Of a stretch of 64,000 bases of DNA, positions 51,918-61,305 are shown piece after piece. The notes under the pieces were generated by a model. The model had not been told where the DNA came from and made no database searches. It was given only the letters and a program-made list of their open reading frames with translations. The position numbers and the translations under genes were made by a program. Within the stretch, counting starts at the first letter, position 1. The number at the start of each line of letters is the position of its first letter. The stretch spans positions 62,001 to 126,000 of the forward strand of contig NZ_LQXM01000028.1 of the NCBI RefSeq assembly GCF_001648555.1, given 5' to 3'. The stretch is from Rossellomorea aquimaris TF-12. Its GTDB lineage: Bacteria; Bacillota; Bacilli; Bacillales; Bacillaceae_B.

Positions 51918-53477
51918 TTATTCTGTAATTGTTTCTTCTTTATTGCCAAATAGGAAAGCATATGCCAGGATTAACACGATTACAACGGCTAATCCAAATA
52001 ACGTGCTTCCAGTGAAACCAAGAACAAGGTACCCAATCGAAGCAGCAACCGCTCCAATTAACGCGTAAGGCAGCTGTGTGATTACGTGATCGATATGATT
52101 ACTTCCTGCTCCCGTTGAGGATAGAATCGTTGTATCTGAAATAGGGGAACAATGATCTCCCAGTACAGATCCAGCTAAAACCGCCGCCATAGATGGAAGT
52201 AAAATACTCACATCCGTTGCAGCTGCAATTTCTCCTGCGATTGGAAGTAGGATTCCGAAAGATCCCCAAGACGTTCCTGTTGAGAAGGCCATAACTCCAG
52301 CTACTAAGAATAAGATGACCGGCAGTGCTCCCATAGGCAGACTGGACTGTTCAACTAAACCTGCTAAGTATGTTCCAGTTTGAAGCTGATCAATCAAAGT
52401 AACGATTGTCCATGCAAATATTAAAATATAGACAGCTGGCAGCATTGATTTGATTCCTTCAACTACTGCAACCCCAACTGCTTTTCCTTCAATTCCGTTT
52501 AAGATAACTTGGCGTAGGAAGAAGATAAGGGCAACGACAAGACCAAATAATCCACCATATAATAATGATTTTGTAACATCTGTATTTTCAAAAACAGGTA
52601 GTAAATTAAATTCACCTACTGCTTGATAACCTGTAAATAGCATCATACCAACCGTTCCAATTACTAGAGCTATAATAGGCCAAGCAAGATCTCCTACTGT
52701 CCCTTTTGAACTTACAGGTAAATCGTTCTTCAGTTCACCAGGAATATCTTTTTGAGGATCATATAGATCACCTGTTTTTAAAGCTCGGTCTTCGTGTTCT
52801 TTCATTTTACCGAAGTCTAGACCTTTCCACGCTACCATGACAACAAGTAAGATAGCTGCCCATACATATAGGTTCATTGGTATCATTTGAATGAACGCTG
52901 AGAATGCTGTGTATTCTGTAATGTTGTGGGCTGCAAGAATTGTTCCAATAATTCCAATAATATATGCTCCCCAACTAGACACGGGAGAAACAACACAAAT
53001 TGGTGCTGAAGTTGAATCAATAATGTATGCTAATTTTGCACGGGAAATTTTGTGACGATCTGTAATGGGACGAGAAACTTGTCCAACGGCAAGGGCGTTA
53101 AAATAATCATCAATAAAAATGATAATACCTAATACGGCCGCTAAAAGCTGTGCACCCTTTCTTGTCTTCACACGTTTCATTGCCCATTCACCGAATGCAC
53201 GGCTACCGCCTGAAATATTCACAAATGCTGTGATGACACCAAGAATGAGTAAGAAAAAGATAATGTATACATTCCACGTGTTTAAGGCTCCGTCTGAGAC
53301 AAAAATGCCTTTAAAGGCGTCCCACATAAAGCTAAATGTTTTTGTAATTGAGAAATCTGCTAAAAGAAATGCAGAAGCGACAATTCCAACTCCTAATGAG
53401 AGTAGAACCCGTCTTGTGAGAATAACCATAAGAATGGCTAAAAGGGGTGGTAATAATGAGTAAATCGTGTTTTCCAT
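51918..53477 (-). CDS. NhaC-superfamily transporter, probable lysine transporter (LysW type)
   Basis: Polytopic membrane protein of 519 residues with about 12-13 helices in the NhaC ion-transporter superfamily. Key stretches are IIIFIDDYFNALAVGQVSRP, SAPICVVSPVSSWGAYIIG and GSVLGDHCSPISDTTILSS, which is the re-entrant-loop type signature. The leader contains a lysine riboswitch with an intrinsic terminator, so expression should fall when lysine is plentiful. That makes lysine uptake (the predicted LysW role) more likely than plain Na+/H+ exchange. AGGAGGAGG precedes the ATG. Substrate is inferred from regulation only. Confidence 0.82.
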   Translation of the reverse strand: MENTIYSLLPPLLAILMVILTRRVLLSLGVGIVASAFLLADFSITKTFSFMWDAFKGIFVSDGALNTWNVYIIFFLLILGVITAFVNISGGSRAFGEWAMKRVKTRKGAQLLAAVLGIIIFIDDYFNALAVGQVSRPITDRHKISRAKLAYIIDSTSAPICVVSPVSSWGAYIIGIIGTILAAHNITEYTAFSAFIQMIPMNLYVWAAILLVVMVAWKGLDFGKMKEHEDRALKTGDLYDPQKDIPGELKNDLPVSSKGTVGDLAWPIIALVIGTVGMMLFTGYQAVGEFNLLPVFENTDVTKSLLYGGLFGLVVALIFFLRQVILNGIEGKAVGVAVVEGIKSMLPAVYILIFAWTIVTLIDQLQTGTYLAGLVEQSSLPMGALPVILFLVAGVMAFSTGTSWGSFGILLPIAGEIAAATDVSILLPSMAAVLAGSVLGDHCSPISDTTILSSTGAGSNHIDHVITQLPYALIGAVAASIGYLVLGFTGSTLFGLAVVIVLILAYAFLFGNKEETITE

Positions 53478-53534
53478 AGTGTCCTCCTCCTATTTGATAG
53501 GGGGGAACCATCGTAGCATGACAGAGGATATAAT

Positions 53535-53572
53535 AAAAAAAGGTAAAGATAGAGAATCCTATCATTACCTTT
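53535..53572 (-). terminator. Riboswitch expression-platform terminator
   Basis: On the minus strand AAAGGTAATGATAG pairs with CTATCTTTACCTTT (one mismatch) and is followed by U7. It sits between the lysine aptamer and the transporter start, 57 bases upstream of the ATG. Confidence 0.82.
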
Positions 53573-53587
53573 ATTAGTAATGTAAGT

Positions 53588-53793
53588 GCTCCATCACGAT
53601 CTGTAGCTCCCCATTATAGAGATTTCCCTATAATGACAGTGTTATCCTTATTTAAGATAACCCCAGCAAATATACTTTTGACAAGTTATATTTACTTCGG
53701 CAAAAGTTCCCTTTCGTCTGTTTTCTACGTTGTCATCCTCAAACAGCTTACTTTTGAACTCTGCGCCTCTACCCCATCGGACTGATGATGTGG
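53588..53793 (-). promoter_or_regulatory. Lysine (L-box) riboswitch aptamer
   Basis: Read on the minus strand the leader shows the L-box blocks in order: GGGGTAGAGGCGCAGAGTTC, then AAAGTAAGC, AAAGGGAACTTTTGCCGAAG, ATTTGCTGG, TGTCA and GGGGAGCTAC, closed by a P1 stem CATCA...CGAT / ATCG...TGATG. These match the conserved core of the lysC leader of B. subtilis. Bound lysine is expected to favour the downstream terminator and shut off the transporter gene. Confidence 0.87.
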
Positions 53794-53859
53794 TGTTTTA
53801 TCAAATTTTCCTTTTCTAATATAACAAACTATCAATCTTTTGACAACTTTTTTATTCGA

Positions 53860-54624
53860 TTAATTAGTAGGAAGCTGAATCGACGTTCCTCCTCCATCCC
53901 CACCATTGTTGAAAAATTGTGGAACATCCAGATGAACCGTATCCATTGCCACTAAAATATCTTGAGTGATCGTTTCGGTTTTGGTAGCAAATGGAATAAT
54001 AATTTGCACATTTACTTCAAGATGTATATACACTTTTACCAGGGCATTATTAATTCCAAAAGGCTCTACCGTATGTTTAATATCTGAACGAACATTTCCG
54101 ATAGAGTGAAACCGTACAGGAACTCTCGGACCTAAGTTCCCTAGTAATGCATTGTTTGTTGCTTGACCTAACGGGACAGAATATACAATGCCTTTTGACG
54201 CTTTCGACTCTTCTTCATCAATTTCTACATCCGTAATAAATTCTAAATTCTCAATATTTCCTTCTTCTGCTTCTCTAAGATTTAATTGTACCAGGTTCGT
54301 GATTTCTCCCAGTACCCGATTAATTTTCTGAGTATTAAAGCGAAGCGAAACGACATTCCCTTCTGAATCTTTTACTTCCTCTGTTATTTCTTCTAAATCA
54401 AGATTACCAGAAACTTTTTTATTAATGGCTTTGTTGATAACCGTTGTCCCAATTGTACTCGTTTGGGTTTCAGCATAGGATAGCAGCGTTGGTTTTAGCC
54501 CTCTATTAATAATCCATAACCCGAAGCCTGTGGATATCATAAAAAAGACAAAGGTGATAATGATGACATATCGAAAAGGTAACGGTCCTCCTCTTCGGGG
54601 TTTGTATGTTTTAAAAGTAGACAA
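53860..54624 (-). CDS. yunB: Sporulation protein YunB
   Basis: A 254-residue membrane-anchored protein with a cytoplasmic basic start (KTYKPRRGGPLPF), one helix at about 19-38, and a large external domain with AETQTSTIGTTVINKAINKK and later VPVRFHSIGNVRSDIKHTVE. It is YunB of sporulating bacilli, needed for normal sporulation; the biochemical role is unknown. The start is TTG 54624 behind AAGGGGGG. That ribosome binding site is inside a predicted hairpin, so translation may be regulated. It follows the HD-GYP gene after 59 bases. Confidence 0.85.
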   Translation of the reverse strand: MSTFKTYKPRRGGPLPFRYVIIITFVFFMISTGFGLWIINRGLKPTLLSYAETQTSTIGTTVINKAINKKVSGNLDLEEITEEVKDSEGNVVSLRFNTQKINRVLGEITNLVQLNLREAEEGNIENLEFITDVEIDEEESKASKGIVYSVPLGQATNNALLGNLGPRVPVRFHSIGNVRSDIKHTVEPFGINNALVKVYIHLEVNVQIIIPFATKTETITQDILVAMDTVHLDVPQFFNNGGDGGGTSIQLPTN

Positions 54625-54630
54625 GAAAAT

Positions 54631-54668
54631 CCCCCCTTACAAGCTATTCTTATGCAGAGTAAGAGGGG
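54631..54668 (-). promoter_or_regulatory. Hairpin covering the yunB ribosome binding site
   Basis: CCCCTCTTAC pairs with GTAAGGGGGG (one mismatch) around an 18-base loop on the minus strand. The right arm is the yunB ribosome binding site, and no U run follows, so translation control is more likely than termination. Confidence 0.5.
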
Positions 54669-54683
54669 TTTAACGCAAAAATT

Positions 54684-55796
54684 TTATTTAATTTTAGAAG
54701 ATTCAGGTTCATAATCTGGATCAAAGCCAGCGATGACCATATCTAATTCTTTACTTAAATTCATTTCATATGGACTGTGAACTTCTTGACCCTGTTCTTC
54801 AATAATCCGAATAATCGGTCGGTCCGTTAATCCTTTATTTTGCTCCGTTACAATTCCTTTTTTGCCGTCATTTAATTCGACAACCATTCCAATGGGATAA
54901 ATGGCGACTGAACGTCTAAATGCTTCAATTACGTTCGTATCAAATAAGGAACCGGCACCTGCATACAATACTTCTAATGCCTGATGAGGAAGCATCGCCT
55001 TTCGATACACCCGGTTAGAAGTCATAGCGTCAAAAACATCTGCCACCGCAATTATTTTGGCAAAAGGATGAATATCCTCTCCCCTTAAACCTCTCGGGTA
55101 TCCAGAACCGTCCAATCTTTCATGATGCTGATAGGCACAATGAGCAACCGTTAAGGAAACCGTATGGAGTTGGCGAAGAATATCGTAGCCATGCTGAGAG
55201 TGCTTCTTAATTTCTGCAAATTCTTCTTCAGTTAACTTCCCTGGCTTCAGAAGAATATCTTCAGGGATTAACATTTTACCAACATCATGTAAAATCGCTC
55301 CTACACCAAGTTGCTCCAATTGTTTCGTTGAAAGATTTAATTCTAATCCAATTGATAGGGTGTATAACGTTACATTAAATGAGTGATGAAAAATATAAGA
55401 GTCATAAGTAAATACATCTGTAAGAATCATTAGAAGATCATGATTTGTCTTTATTTCTTTTAACACAACATCAATCACTTGTTTCAGTTGTTTGGCACCA
55501 TCTTCAATCATTAATACATTTTGGGGCACTTTCGCTACACTCAATTGATTGAAGGCTTTTTCAATATTCGCAACCGCTTCTTGCCTAACTTTGTTTGAAA
55601 CCGTCTCCTTCACCTGTATGCCACTCGAAAGGGCGTCTTCAATATAGACATACTGAATATGAAGCTCCTGCAAACGTGAAATCATCCTTTCTGTTACAGG
55701 GACTCCATCATGAATTAAAGCTTGGCCTTTCTCATTATATACAGTTGTAGCTAAAACCATTTCTGGCCTTAATGCCCTAGTTGATATAAGCCTCAT
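54684..55796 (-). CDS. HD-GYP-domain cyclic-dinucleotide phosphodiesterase
   Basis: A 370-residue cytoplasmic protein. The catalytic core (about 130-310) has the metal-binding H170-D171 in ILHDVGKMLIPED and the second signature HHERLDGSGYPRGLRGEDIH at 224-243, so the complete HD-GYP set is present and c-di-GMP hydrolysis is the likely reaction. The N-terminal 120 residues resemble the DUF3391-like input part; the C-terminus is a beta-rich tail. There is no membrane segment. GGAGAATTCT precedes the ATG. It is inserted between yunB and yunC relative to B. subtilis. Confidence 0.85.
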   Translation of the reverse strand: MRLISTRALRPEMVLATTVYNEKGQALIHDGVPVTERMISRLQELHIQYVYIEDALSSGIQVKETVSNKVRQEAVANIEKAFNQLSVAKVPQNVLMIEDGAKQLKQVIDVVLKEIKTNHDLLMILTDVFTYDSYIFHHSFNVTLYTLSIGLELNLSTKQLEQLGVGAILHDVGKMLIPEDILLKPGKLTEEEFAEIKKHSQHGYDILRQLHTVSLTVAHCAYQHHERLDGSGYPRGLRGEDIHPFAKIIAVADVFDAMTSNRVYRKAMLPHQALEVLYAGAGSLFDTNVIEAFRRSVAIYPIGMVVELNDGKKGIVTEQNKGLTDRPIIRIIEEQGQEVHSPYEMNLSKELDMVIAGFDPDYEPESSKIK

Positions 55797-56004
55797 AGAA
55801 TTCTCCTATGTAATTCTTTCATTTTCCGACAAAATTTACTAGTATCTCCATTATAATGGAGATACTAGATCTTGCAAGGTCTATTCCTGTACATTTTATT
55901 AATTATTCATGAAAGAATATTAATGATTCCATTAATAGTATCATCGGTTGAGAATAAGGAATGTTGAGTAGCTGAGTTAAAACGATTGGCCAAATGCACA
56001 ATAA

Positions 56005-56037
56005 AAATCAGAAGCCATTTAAACTGGCTTCTGATTT
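56005..56037 (-). terminator. Terminator of yunC
   Basis: Perfect 13-base arms AAATCAGAAGCCA / TGGCTTCTGATTT with a seven-base loop and an A tract on the left. Confidence 0.88.
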
Positions 56038-56044
56038 CGAGAGG

Positions 56045-56347
56045 TTATACCATTTTCAGCAATGCATCGCGTCCAATCATTCCCAGTGTTATTCCACGAT
56101 TTTCAGCTTCAACTGTAATAGATTCAAGTGGGGCATCGAGAAGTTGATCAATGGTTTTCACACCTACTGCTCTTCCTGCAATAATACCTCTGTCTTTTAG
56201 CTTCTCATTAAGTAAAGCAACATCTAGTGCACCGCACATTATATATCCTTTATCGCTCGTCACTACAAGCAGATTTGTCTTTGGTAGCTGGACGGAAATG
56301 GCTAAAAAGGTATGTCCCTTAATCGTAATTGGAGAAAGATTCATCAT
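56045..56347 (-). CDS. yunC: DUF1805 protein YunC
   Basis: A small soluble protein of 100 residues of the YunC/DUF1805 family: TFLAISVQLPKTNLLVVTSD in the first half, GYIMCGALDVALLNEKLKDR in the centre and AGRAVGVKTIDQLLDAPLES near 58-77. A structure is known for this family but no function. AGAGGAG lies before two adjacent ATG codons (56347, 56344). It is downstream of yunD in the reverse direction only; its own promoter lies at about 56350-56400. Confidence 0.85.
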   Translation of the reverse strand: MMNLSPITIKGHTFLAISVQLPKTNLLVVTSDKGYIMCGALDVALLNEKLKDRGIIAGRAVGVKTIDQLLDAPLESITVEAENRGITLGMIGRDALLKMV

Positions 56348-56405
56348 ATCTCATCGCTCCTCTCACCTCATATGTATGATAAGAGACAGGAAACGGTGAG
56401 CACAT

Positions 56406-57764
56406 TTATTGGTTTAATTTCCACTCCAGGACATCTCTTAAAAATTCAGGCATAAAGTATTTCTTTTCTAATCGTTGGAGATCAGGAAAGAAATGTCCAA
56501 ACGTAAACATGTCCGTTGTTGCAAGCTTATATATTTTCTTTGCATCAATGAGTTCACCGTTAATATAGATGGTCTGATTGGTATCTCCCATTTGTATGTT
56601 GGTATAGACAAACTGACCCATTACTTTCCCTCTGAAACCTAACCCTTTCACTTGAAGATGTGGCCAGTCTTCATTAAAGGTTTGCTTAATGATTTCTTTT
56701 AGTTCCGCCCCTGATAGCCTGATTAAACATGGATTAATCGGATGAGGCAGAATTCGGTGAAGGTCCTGTTTAGTAACAGGGCCGGAATTGAGCCCTTCTA
56801 TCAGTAAGCCAGCATTCAAAAAGGCACAATCAGCACCACACCATTCTGCTAAGCCATCACTTAGAATTTTGGGAAGGGGGGAAGGTTTAAACCACTCTGC
56901 TTGAAGAGGCTCATTAAGAATTGTTACTTCCTGTTTTAACAACTCTTCTCCCTTTTTAAACCAGAGCAGATTTTCCTCTTCTTCATTTTTAACAACTGGC
57001 AGTTCATGATGCTCATACAATTGAGCTTTTTTTGAAATGACTTCTTTCTTTGTCACATCTATTTCTATCATCATATGACCAACATATTGACCAAATTTAC
57101 CCCCAGCTCCAAGCAACACACCGTTTACTTTTTTTCCCTGGTGCAGAATATGATGGGTATGGGCTCCCAGAATGATATCTACTTCCGGAAATTCAGCAGC
57201 AATATTTTCATCATCTCTTATTCCGAGATGGGAAAGCAATATAAGCATATCCACCTTGGGATCAAGCTCTTTGACCAATTTTTTCAATTCATCGATTGGA
57301 GGTGTAATATTCCATCCTAGCGCACGATAAAAGGGATAAAAATACGCTGTTAAACCAATAACCCCAATAGTTGTCCCACCATTTGTTTCATAAATATGAT
57401 AGGGCTTTACCCATTTTGGCGTTCGCGACGACTTATCCAGTAAATTCCCCACAAGGATATGAAAATCAGCATCTTCATATAGATCGTTTAAATCATCATA
57501 GTTTAACGTTATTCCTTCGTTATTTCCGATGGTGACTGCATCATAGCCTACTTCATTTAATAGCTCTATATTTTCTTTTCCAAGAGTCGCCTCACTTAAA
57601 GGATGCCAACGATCCACATGATCTCCAATATCAAATAAATACACTTGATCCCCTTCATCCTTGTGCCATTGTTTTCTCATTTTAAGAAAGTCCCGTATAC
57701 GAGACCAGTTTTCCAAATGACTGTGAAGGTCGTTTGTATGATAGATATGAATGGTTTCTCTCAT
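56406..57764 (-). CDS. yunD: Cytoplasmic metallophosphatase YunD (5'-nucleotidase family)
   Basis: A 452-residue calcineurin-like phosphoesterase plus 5'-nucleotidase C-terminal domain. Metal motifs are YHTNDLHSHLENW at 8-20, FDIGDHVDRW at 44-53, IGNNEG at 78-83, LLSHLG and GAHTHHIL near 200. The C-terminal part (about 290-450) is the substrate domain. It lacks a signal peptide, so it should act inside the cell on nucleotides or related phosphoesters. GGAGTGAGG precedes the ATG. It follows yunE closely (23-base gap). Confidence 0.88.
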   Translation of the reverse strand: MRETIHIYHTNDLHSHLENWSRIRDFLKMRKQWHKDEGDQVYLFDIGDHVDRWHPLSEATLGKENIELLNEVGYDAVTIGNNEGITLNYDDLNDLYEDADFHILVGNLLDKSSRTPKWVKPYHIYETNGGTTIGVIGLTAYFYPFYRALGWNITPPIDELKKLVKELDPKVDMLILLSHLGIRDDENIAAEFPEVDIILGAHTHHILHQGKKVNGVLLGAGGKFGQYVGHMMIEIDVTKKEVISKKAQLYEHHELPVVKNEEEENLLWFKKGEELLKQEVTILNEPLQAEWFKPSPLPKILSDGLAEWCGADCAFLNAGLLIEGLNSGPVTKQDLHRILPHPINPCLIRLSGAELKEIIKQTFNEDWPHLQVKGLGFRGKVMGQFVYTNIQMGDTNQTIYINGELIDAKKIYKLATTDMFTFGHFFPDLQRLEKKYFMPEFLRDVLEWKLNQ

Positions 57765-57787
57765 TATCCCTCACTCCTATCTGGAGG

Positions 57788-58612
57788 TTATCCTGTGATT
57801 CCTTGATAAATCAAGCGAATTCCTATCAATATTAAGATGATCCGTAATATATTCACTAACATGTTAGATTCGAGCTTCGTGTTTAAATAAGCTCCAAGCT
57901 TTGCACCAAACCATGCACCAGGAATAAGTGCCAGTGCATACAGCCACTTTACATTCCCAAATGCGACATGTGTACCAGAGCTTACTATAGCGGATAAAAA
58001 AATCATGAACATGGATGTGGCAACAGCAACATGTGGTGGGAAAAGAAAAATCAATATCATGGCGGGAACCATCAAGGAACCTCCACCAATCCCAAATAAC
58101 CCCGATGTAAAACCAACAGCAAATGCTATGGCGACACCTAATAAAGGTGGGTATCCATATTGAAAGGTTTTCCCATTTGGGTCTTTAAACTCTCTTTGAA
58201 ATGATGCATTTTTAAATTTTTCAATGGGTTTCAACTTATTTCGAACCATCAATACAATGGCAATCATGATCATAAAAATACCAAAATACAAATTAAAGCT
58301 CTCCATATTTAATCCTTTATTGATCCATGCCCCGAGAATAGAACCTGGTCCACTACCGGCAAAAAATATGAAACCACTTTTATAATCCACAGTCTTATAC
58401 TTTAAATAGGCTAAGGTTGATGATAACCCTGTAAAAATCATGATAACCAACGATGTCCCCACTGCTGTCTGAGGGTTCATTCCTTCAATTAAGCTTGTAT
58501 ATGTACCAAAATAGATCAGTGCCGGAACAATGATTACGCCTCCTCCTAAACCTACAAGGGACCCAATTGCTCCGGCTAATAGTCCAATTGACAGAAGAAC
58601 AATCCATTCCAT
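57788..58612 (-). CDS. yunE: TauE/SafE-family membrane transporter YunE
   Basis: Polytopic protein of 274 residues with about eight helices and the repeated TauE/SafE motif LVGLGGGVIIVPALIYFG (20-37) and GLFGIGGGSLMVPAMIL in the second half. Family members export sulfite, sulfonates or other small anions. The substrate is not predictable here. GGAGATG lies before the ATG. It is part of the yunF-yunE-yunD run, all on the minus strand and closely spaced. Confidence 0.88.
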   Translation of the reverse strand: MEWIVLLSIGLLAGAIGSLVGLGGGVIIVPALIYFGTYTSLIEGMNPQTAVGTSLVIMIFTGLSSTLAYLKYKTVDYKSGFIFFAGSGPGSILGAWINKGLNMESFNLYFGIFMIMIAIVLMVRNKLKPIEKFKNASFQREFKDPNGKTFQYGYPPLLGVAIAFAVGFTSGLFGIGGGSLMVPAMILIFLFPPHVAVATSMFMIFLSAIVSSGTHVAFGNVKWLYALALIPGAWFGAKLGAYLNTKLESNMLVNILRIILILIGIRLIYQGITG

Positions 58613-58636
58613 CGGCCTTTCATCTCCTGTTCTACG

Positions 58637-59479
58637 TTAAAATAAATCTAGCTGCTTCGGTGCAAGACCATCATACTCTATACCTAGCAAATGAATCAGT
58701 TCTTTCGCATTATCGGCAGCATCTCCACCTGAGTTATTATTAAAGAGAATATAAAGATCTTTTGAAGACTCATGAAGCTCATGAATATGCGGTATCCATT
58801 CTTCAAGCTCCTTACGATTATATCGATAAAGGTAGCGAACTTCTCTCCAATCTTCTCCGTTCGGCTTATTCCACCCGTACACATTTCTACCATGAAATCG
58901 TATAAGGGTAGCGGCCTTATGAGTTGGTTCTAAAACTGTCGGTACAGAACCTTCACCTGCTTGAGGTTCATCGCAAATACTATGAATCCAACCTTCTTCC
59001 TTCATGAAAGCTAAGGTTTTCTCACGGAATTGTGGTCTAAACCAGCTTTGATGACGAAACTCTAAGGAAAGAGACAGACCCTTTAATTGCTCTTTACAAT
59101 ACCGAATATACTCCACATGCTCCTTCTTACAATCATACCAGGGAGGAAACTGAAGAAGAACCATACCGAGCTTTCCAGCTTCTAAATAGGGTTTCAAGGA
59201 TTCCTTAAAAGCGTTGAACATTCCCTCCCTTGTTTCAAAAGGAATGTCTCCGCGTTGATGCCCTGTCATCCCTTGATAGGCTTTTACAATAAACTTAAAA
59301 TCCTCTGGCGTTTCCTTCACCCATTTCTCTGCATTCCTTATGGGCTGTACGGCATAAAAGGTCGTATCGACTTCAACGACTGGAAAATGAGCACCATATT
59401 CTTTTAACTTATCCCTTGGGGAAACATTTTCATAAAGAGAATCATGGTCTCCCCAACCGGTCACTCCTATGTATATCAT
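58637..59479 (-). CDS. yunF: DUF72 protein YunF
   Basis: A 280-residue TIM-barrel-like protein of DUF72 (COG1801). Typical parts are YIGVTGWGDHDSLY at the start, EVDTTFYAVQPIRNAEKW, QFPPWYDCK and SLEFRHQSWF with the conserved Glu and Arg. The family is related to xylose-isomerase-like enzymes and has no established reaction. The start is ATG 59479, six bases after AGGTGA; the ATG at 59485 is too close to that site. Probably the first gene of yunFED. Confidence 0.87.
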   Translation of the reverse strand: MIYIGVTGWGDHDSLYENVSPRDKLKEYGAHFPVVEVDTTFYAVQPIRNAEKWVKETPEDFKFIVKAYQGMTGHQRGDIPFETREGMFNAFKESLKPYLEAGKLGMVLLQFPPWYDCKKEHVEYIRYCKEQLKGLSLSLEFRHQSWFRPQFREKTLAFMKEEGWIHSICDEPQAGEGSVPTVLEPTHKAATLIRFHGRNVYGWNKPNGEDWREVRYLYRYNRKELEEWIPHIHELHESSKDLYILFNNNSGGDAADNAKELIHLLGIEYDGLAPKQLDLF

Positions 59480-59820
59480 CCGCATTCACCTACTTTATTA
59501 TGAACATGTCCATTTTATCATAAGAAAAATGGAAATTCTTAATGATTGGTTTCGGGTTGTTGCAGATTTTTCCAAAAGTAACACCTATTTTTGAATAGTT
59601 GATGATATAAGCCACTAGTTACTTAAAAGAAGGCTAATCGATCATTTCCCTACCATCTTGATAATAAAATTCCACGATTCCTTAAGTTGATAATATCTTG
59701 GATGGCACTGTATCAAATAATGCATTATTCATCAAAAATATTGACTTTCCATCCTTTCAACAAGAATATCAGGTGATTTTATCGTAAAATTCAAAAAATA
59801 ACTCTTATTTTAGCTAAAAT
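59480..59820. other. Intergenic region between yunF and sufB
   Basis: AT-rich DNA carrying the yunF promoter; no gene, RNA or repeat could be recognised. Confidence 0.4.
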
Positions 59821-59857
59821 GAAAAAACTCCCTTGATGAAAACATCAAAGGAGTTTA
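59821..59857 (-). terminator. Terminator of the suf operon
   Basis: AAACTCCCTTGATG / CATCAAAGGAGTTT (one mismatch) with a four-base loop; A6 on the left gives the transcript U tract. Confidence 0.88.
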
Positions 59858-59869
59858 TCTATATTTCAA

Positions 59870-61267
59870 TTATCCGATTGAACCTTCCATCTCGAACTTG
59901 ATCAGACGGTTCATTTCAACTGCATATTCCATTGGAAGTTCTTTCGTGAATGGCTCAATGAAGCCCATTACGATCATTTCTGTTGCTTCTTCTTCTGAAA
60001 TACCACGGCTCATAAGATAGAATAATTGTTCTTCAGATACTTTTGATACCTTCGCTTCGTGCTCTAACGAAATGTTATCGTTTAGAATTTCGTTATAAGG
60101 AATCGTATCAGAAGTCGATTGATTATCCATGATTAGCGTGTCACATTCGATGTTCGAACGCGCACCTTCTGCTTTACGGCCAAAGTGGACAATACCACGG
60201 TATGTCACTTTACCACCATGTTTAGATATGGATTTAGAAACAATCGTTGATGATGTATTTGGTGCTAAATGAATCATTTTAGCTCCTGCATCCTGGTGCT
60301 GACCTTTACCGGCTAATGCGATAGAAAGTGTCATTCCACGAGCACCTTCACCTTTAAGGATGACGGCTGGATACTTCATCGTTAGTTTTGAACCGATGTT
60401 TCCATCTACCCATTCCATTGTGGCATTTTCTTCACAAACCGCACGCTTCGTAACTAAGTTAAACACGTTGTTTGCCCAGTTTTGAATCGTTGTATAACGG
60501 CAGTATGCATCTTTTTTAATAATAATTTCTACAACTGCTGAGTGAAGAGAGTTCGTTGTGTAAACAGGTGCTGTACAACCCTCTACATAATGAACACTTG
60601 CGCCTTCATCAACAATAATCAATGTACGCTCAAATTGTCCCATATTCTCAGAGTTAATACGGAAGTACGCTTGAAGTGGCGTATCAACCTTTACTCCTTT
60701 AGGAACATAGATGAACGAACCACCAGACCAAACAGCTGAATTTAGTGCAGAGAACTTATTATCCGTTGGCGGGATCACTTTTGCCCAGTGCTCACGGAAC
60801 AGTTCTTCGTTTTCTTTAAGAGCAGAGTCAGTATCTTTAAATACGATTCCAAGATTCTCAAGATCTTCCTGCATGTTGTGATAAACAACCTCAGATTCAT
60901 ACTGAGCTGAAACCCCAGCAAGATACTTTTGCTCTGCTTCTGGAATACCTAATTTATCAAATGTTTGTTTGATTTCTTCAGGTACTTCATCCCAGCTACG
61001 CTCTGACTTCTCTGAAGGCTTAACATAGTAAGTGATTTCATCAAAGTTCAGTTCTTGCATGTCTCCGCCCCATTGAGGCATAGACATATTATAAAAATGC
61101 TCAAGTGACTTCAAACGGAAATCAAGCATCCACTTAGGCTCATCCTTCATACGAGAAATTTCTTCTACAATTTCTCGTGTTAAACCACGTTTAGAACGGA
61201 AAATGGATACGTCTTTATCACTAAAACCGTATTTGTAATCTCCGATCTCTGGCATCTTCTTTGCCAT
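59870..61267 (-). CDS. sufB: Fe-S cluster scaffold subunit SufB
   Basis: A 465-residue scaffold subunit of the SufBCD complex on which Fe-S clusters are built. The right-handed beta-helix core is evident, with [20 protein letters not shown] and the C-terminal [20 protein letters not shown] shared with SufD. The start is ATG 61267 behind GGAGGAATCAAC; a longer open frame extends to 61366 into sufU, but has no ribosome binding site. Last gene of sufCDSUB in this order, followed by the operon terminator. Confidence 0.95.
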   Translation of the reverse strand: MAKKMPEIGDYKYGFSDKDVSIFRSKRGLTREIVEEISRMKDEPKWMLDFRLKSLEHFYNMSMPQWGGDMQELNFDEITYYVKPSEKSERSWDEVPEEIKQTFDKLGIPEAEQKYLAGVSAQYESEVVYHNMQEDLENLGIVFKDTDSALKENEELFREHWAKVIPPTDNKFSALNSAVWSGGSFIYVPKGVKVDTPLQAYFRINSENMGQFERTLIIVDEGASVHYVEGCTAPVYTTNSLHSAVVEIIIKKDAYCRYTTIQNWANNVFNLVTKRAVCEENATMEWVDGNIGSKLTMKYPAVILKGEGARGMTLSIALAGKGQHQDAGAKMIHLAPNTSSTIVSKSISKHGGKVTYRGIVHFGRKAEGARSNIECDTLIMDNQSTSDTIPYNEILNDNISLEHEAKVSKVSEEQLFYLMSRGISEEEATEMIVMGFIEPFTKELPMEYAVEMNRLIKFEMEGSIG

Positions 61268-61305
61268 GTTGATTCCTCCATTCTGTAATAGAGTGGAAAA
61301 AGAGC

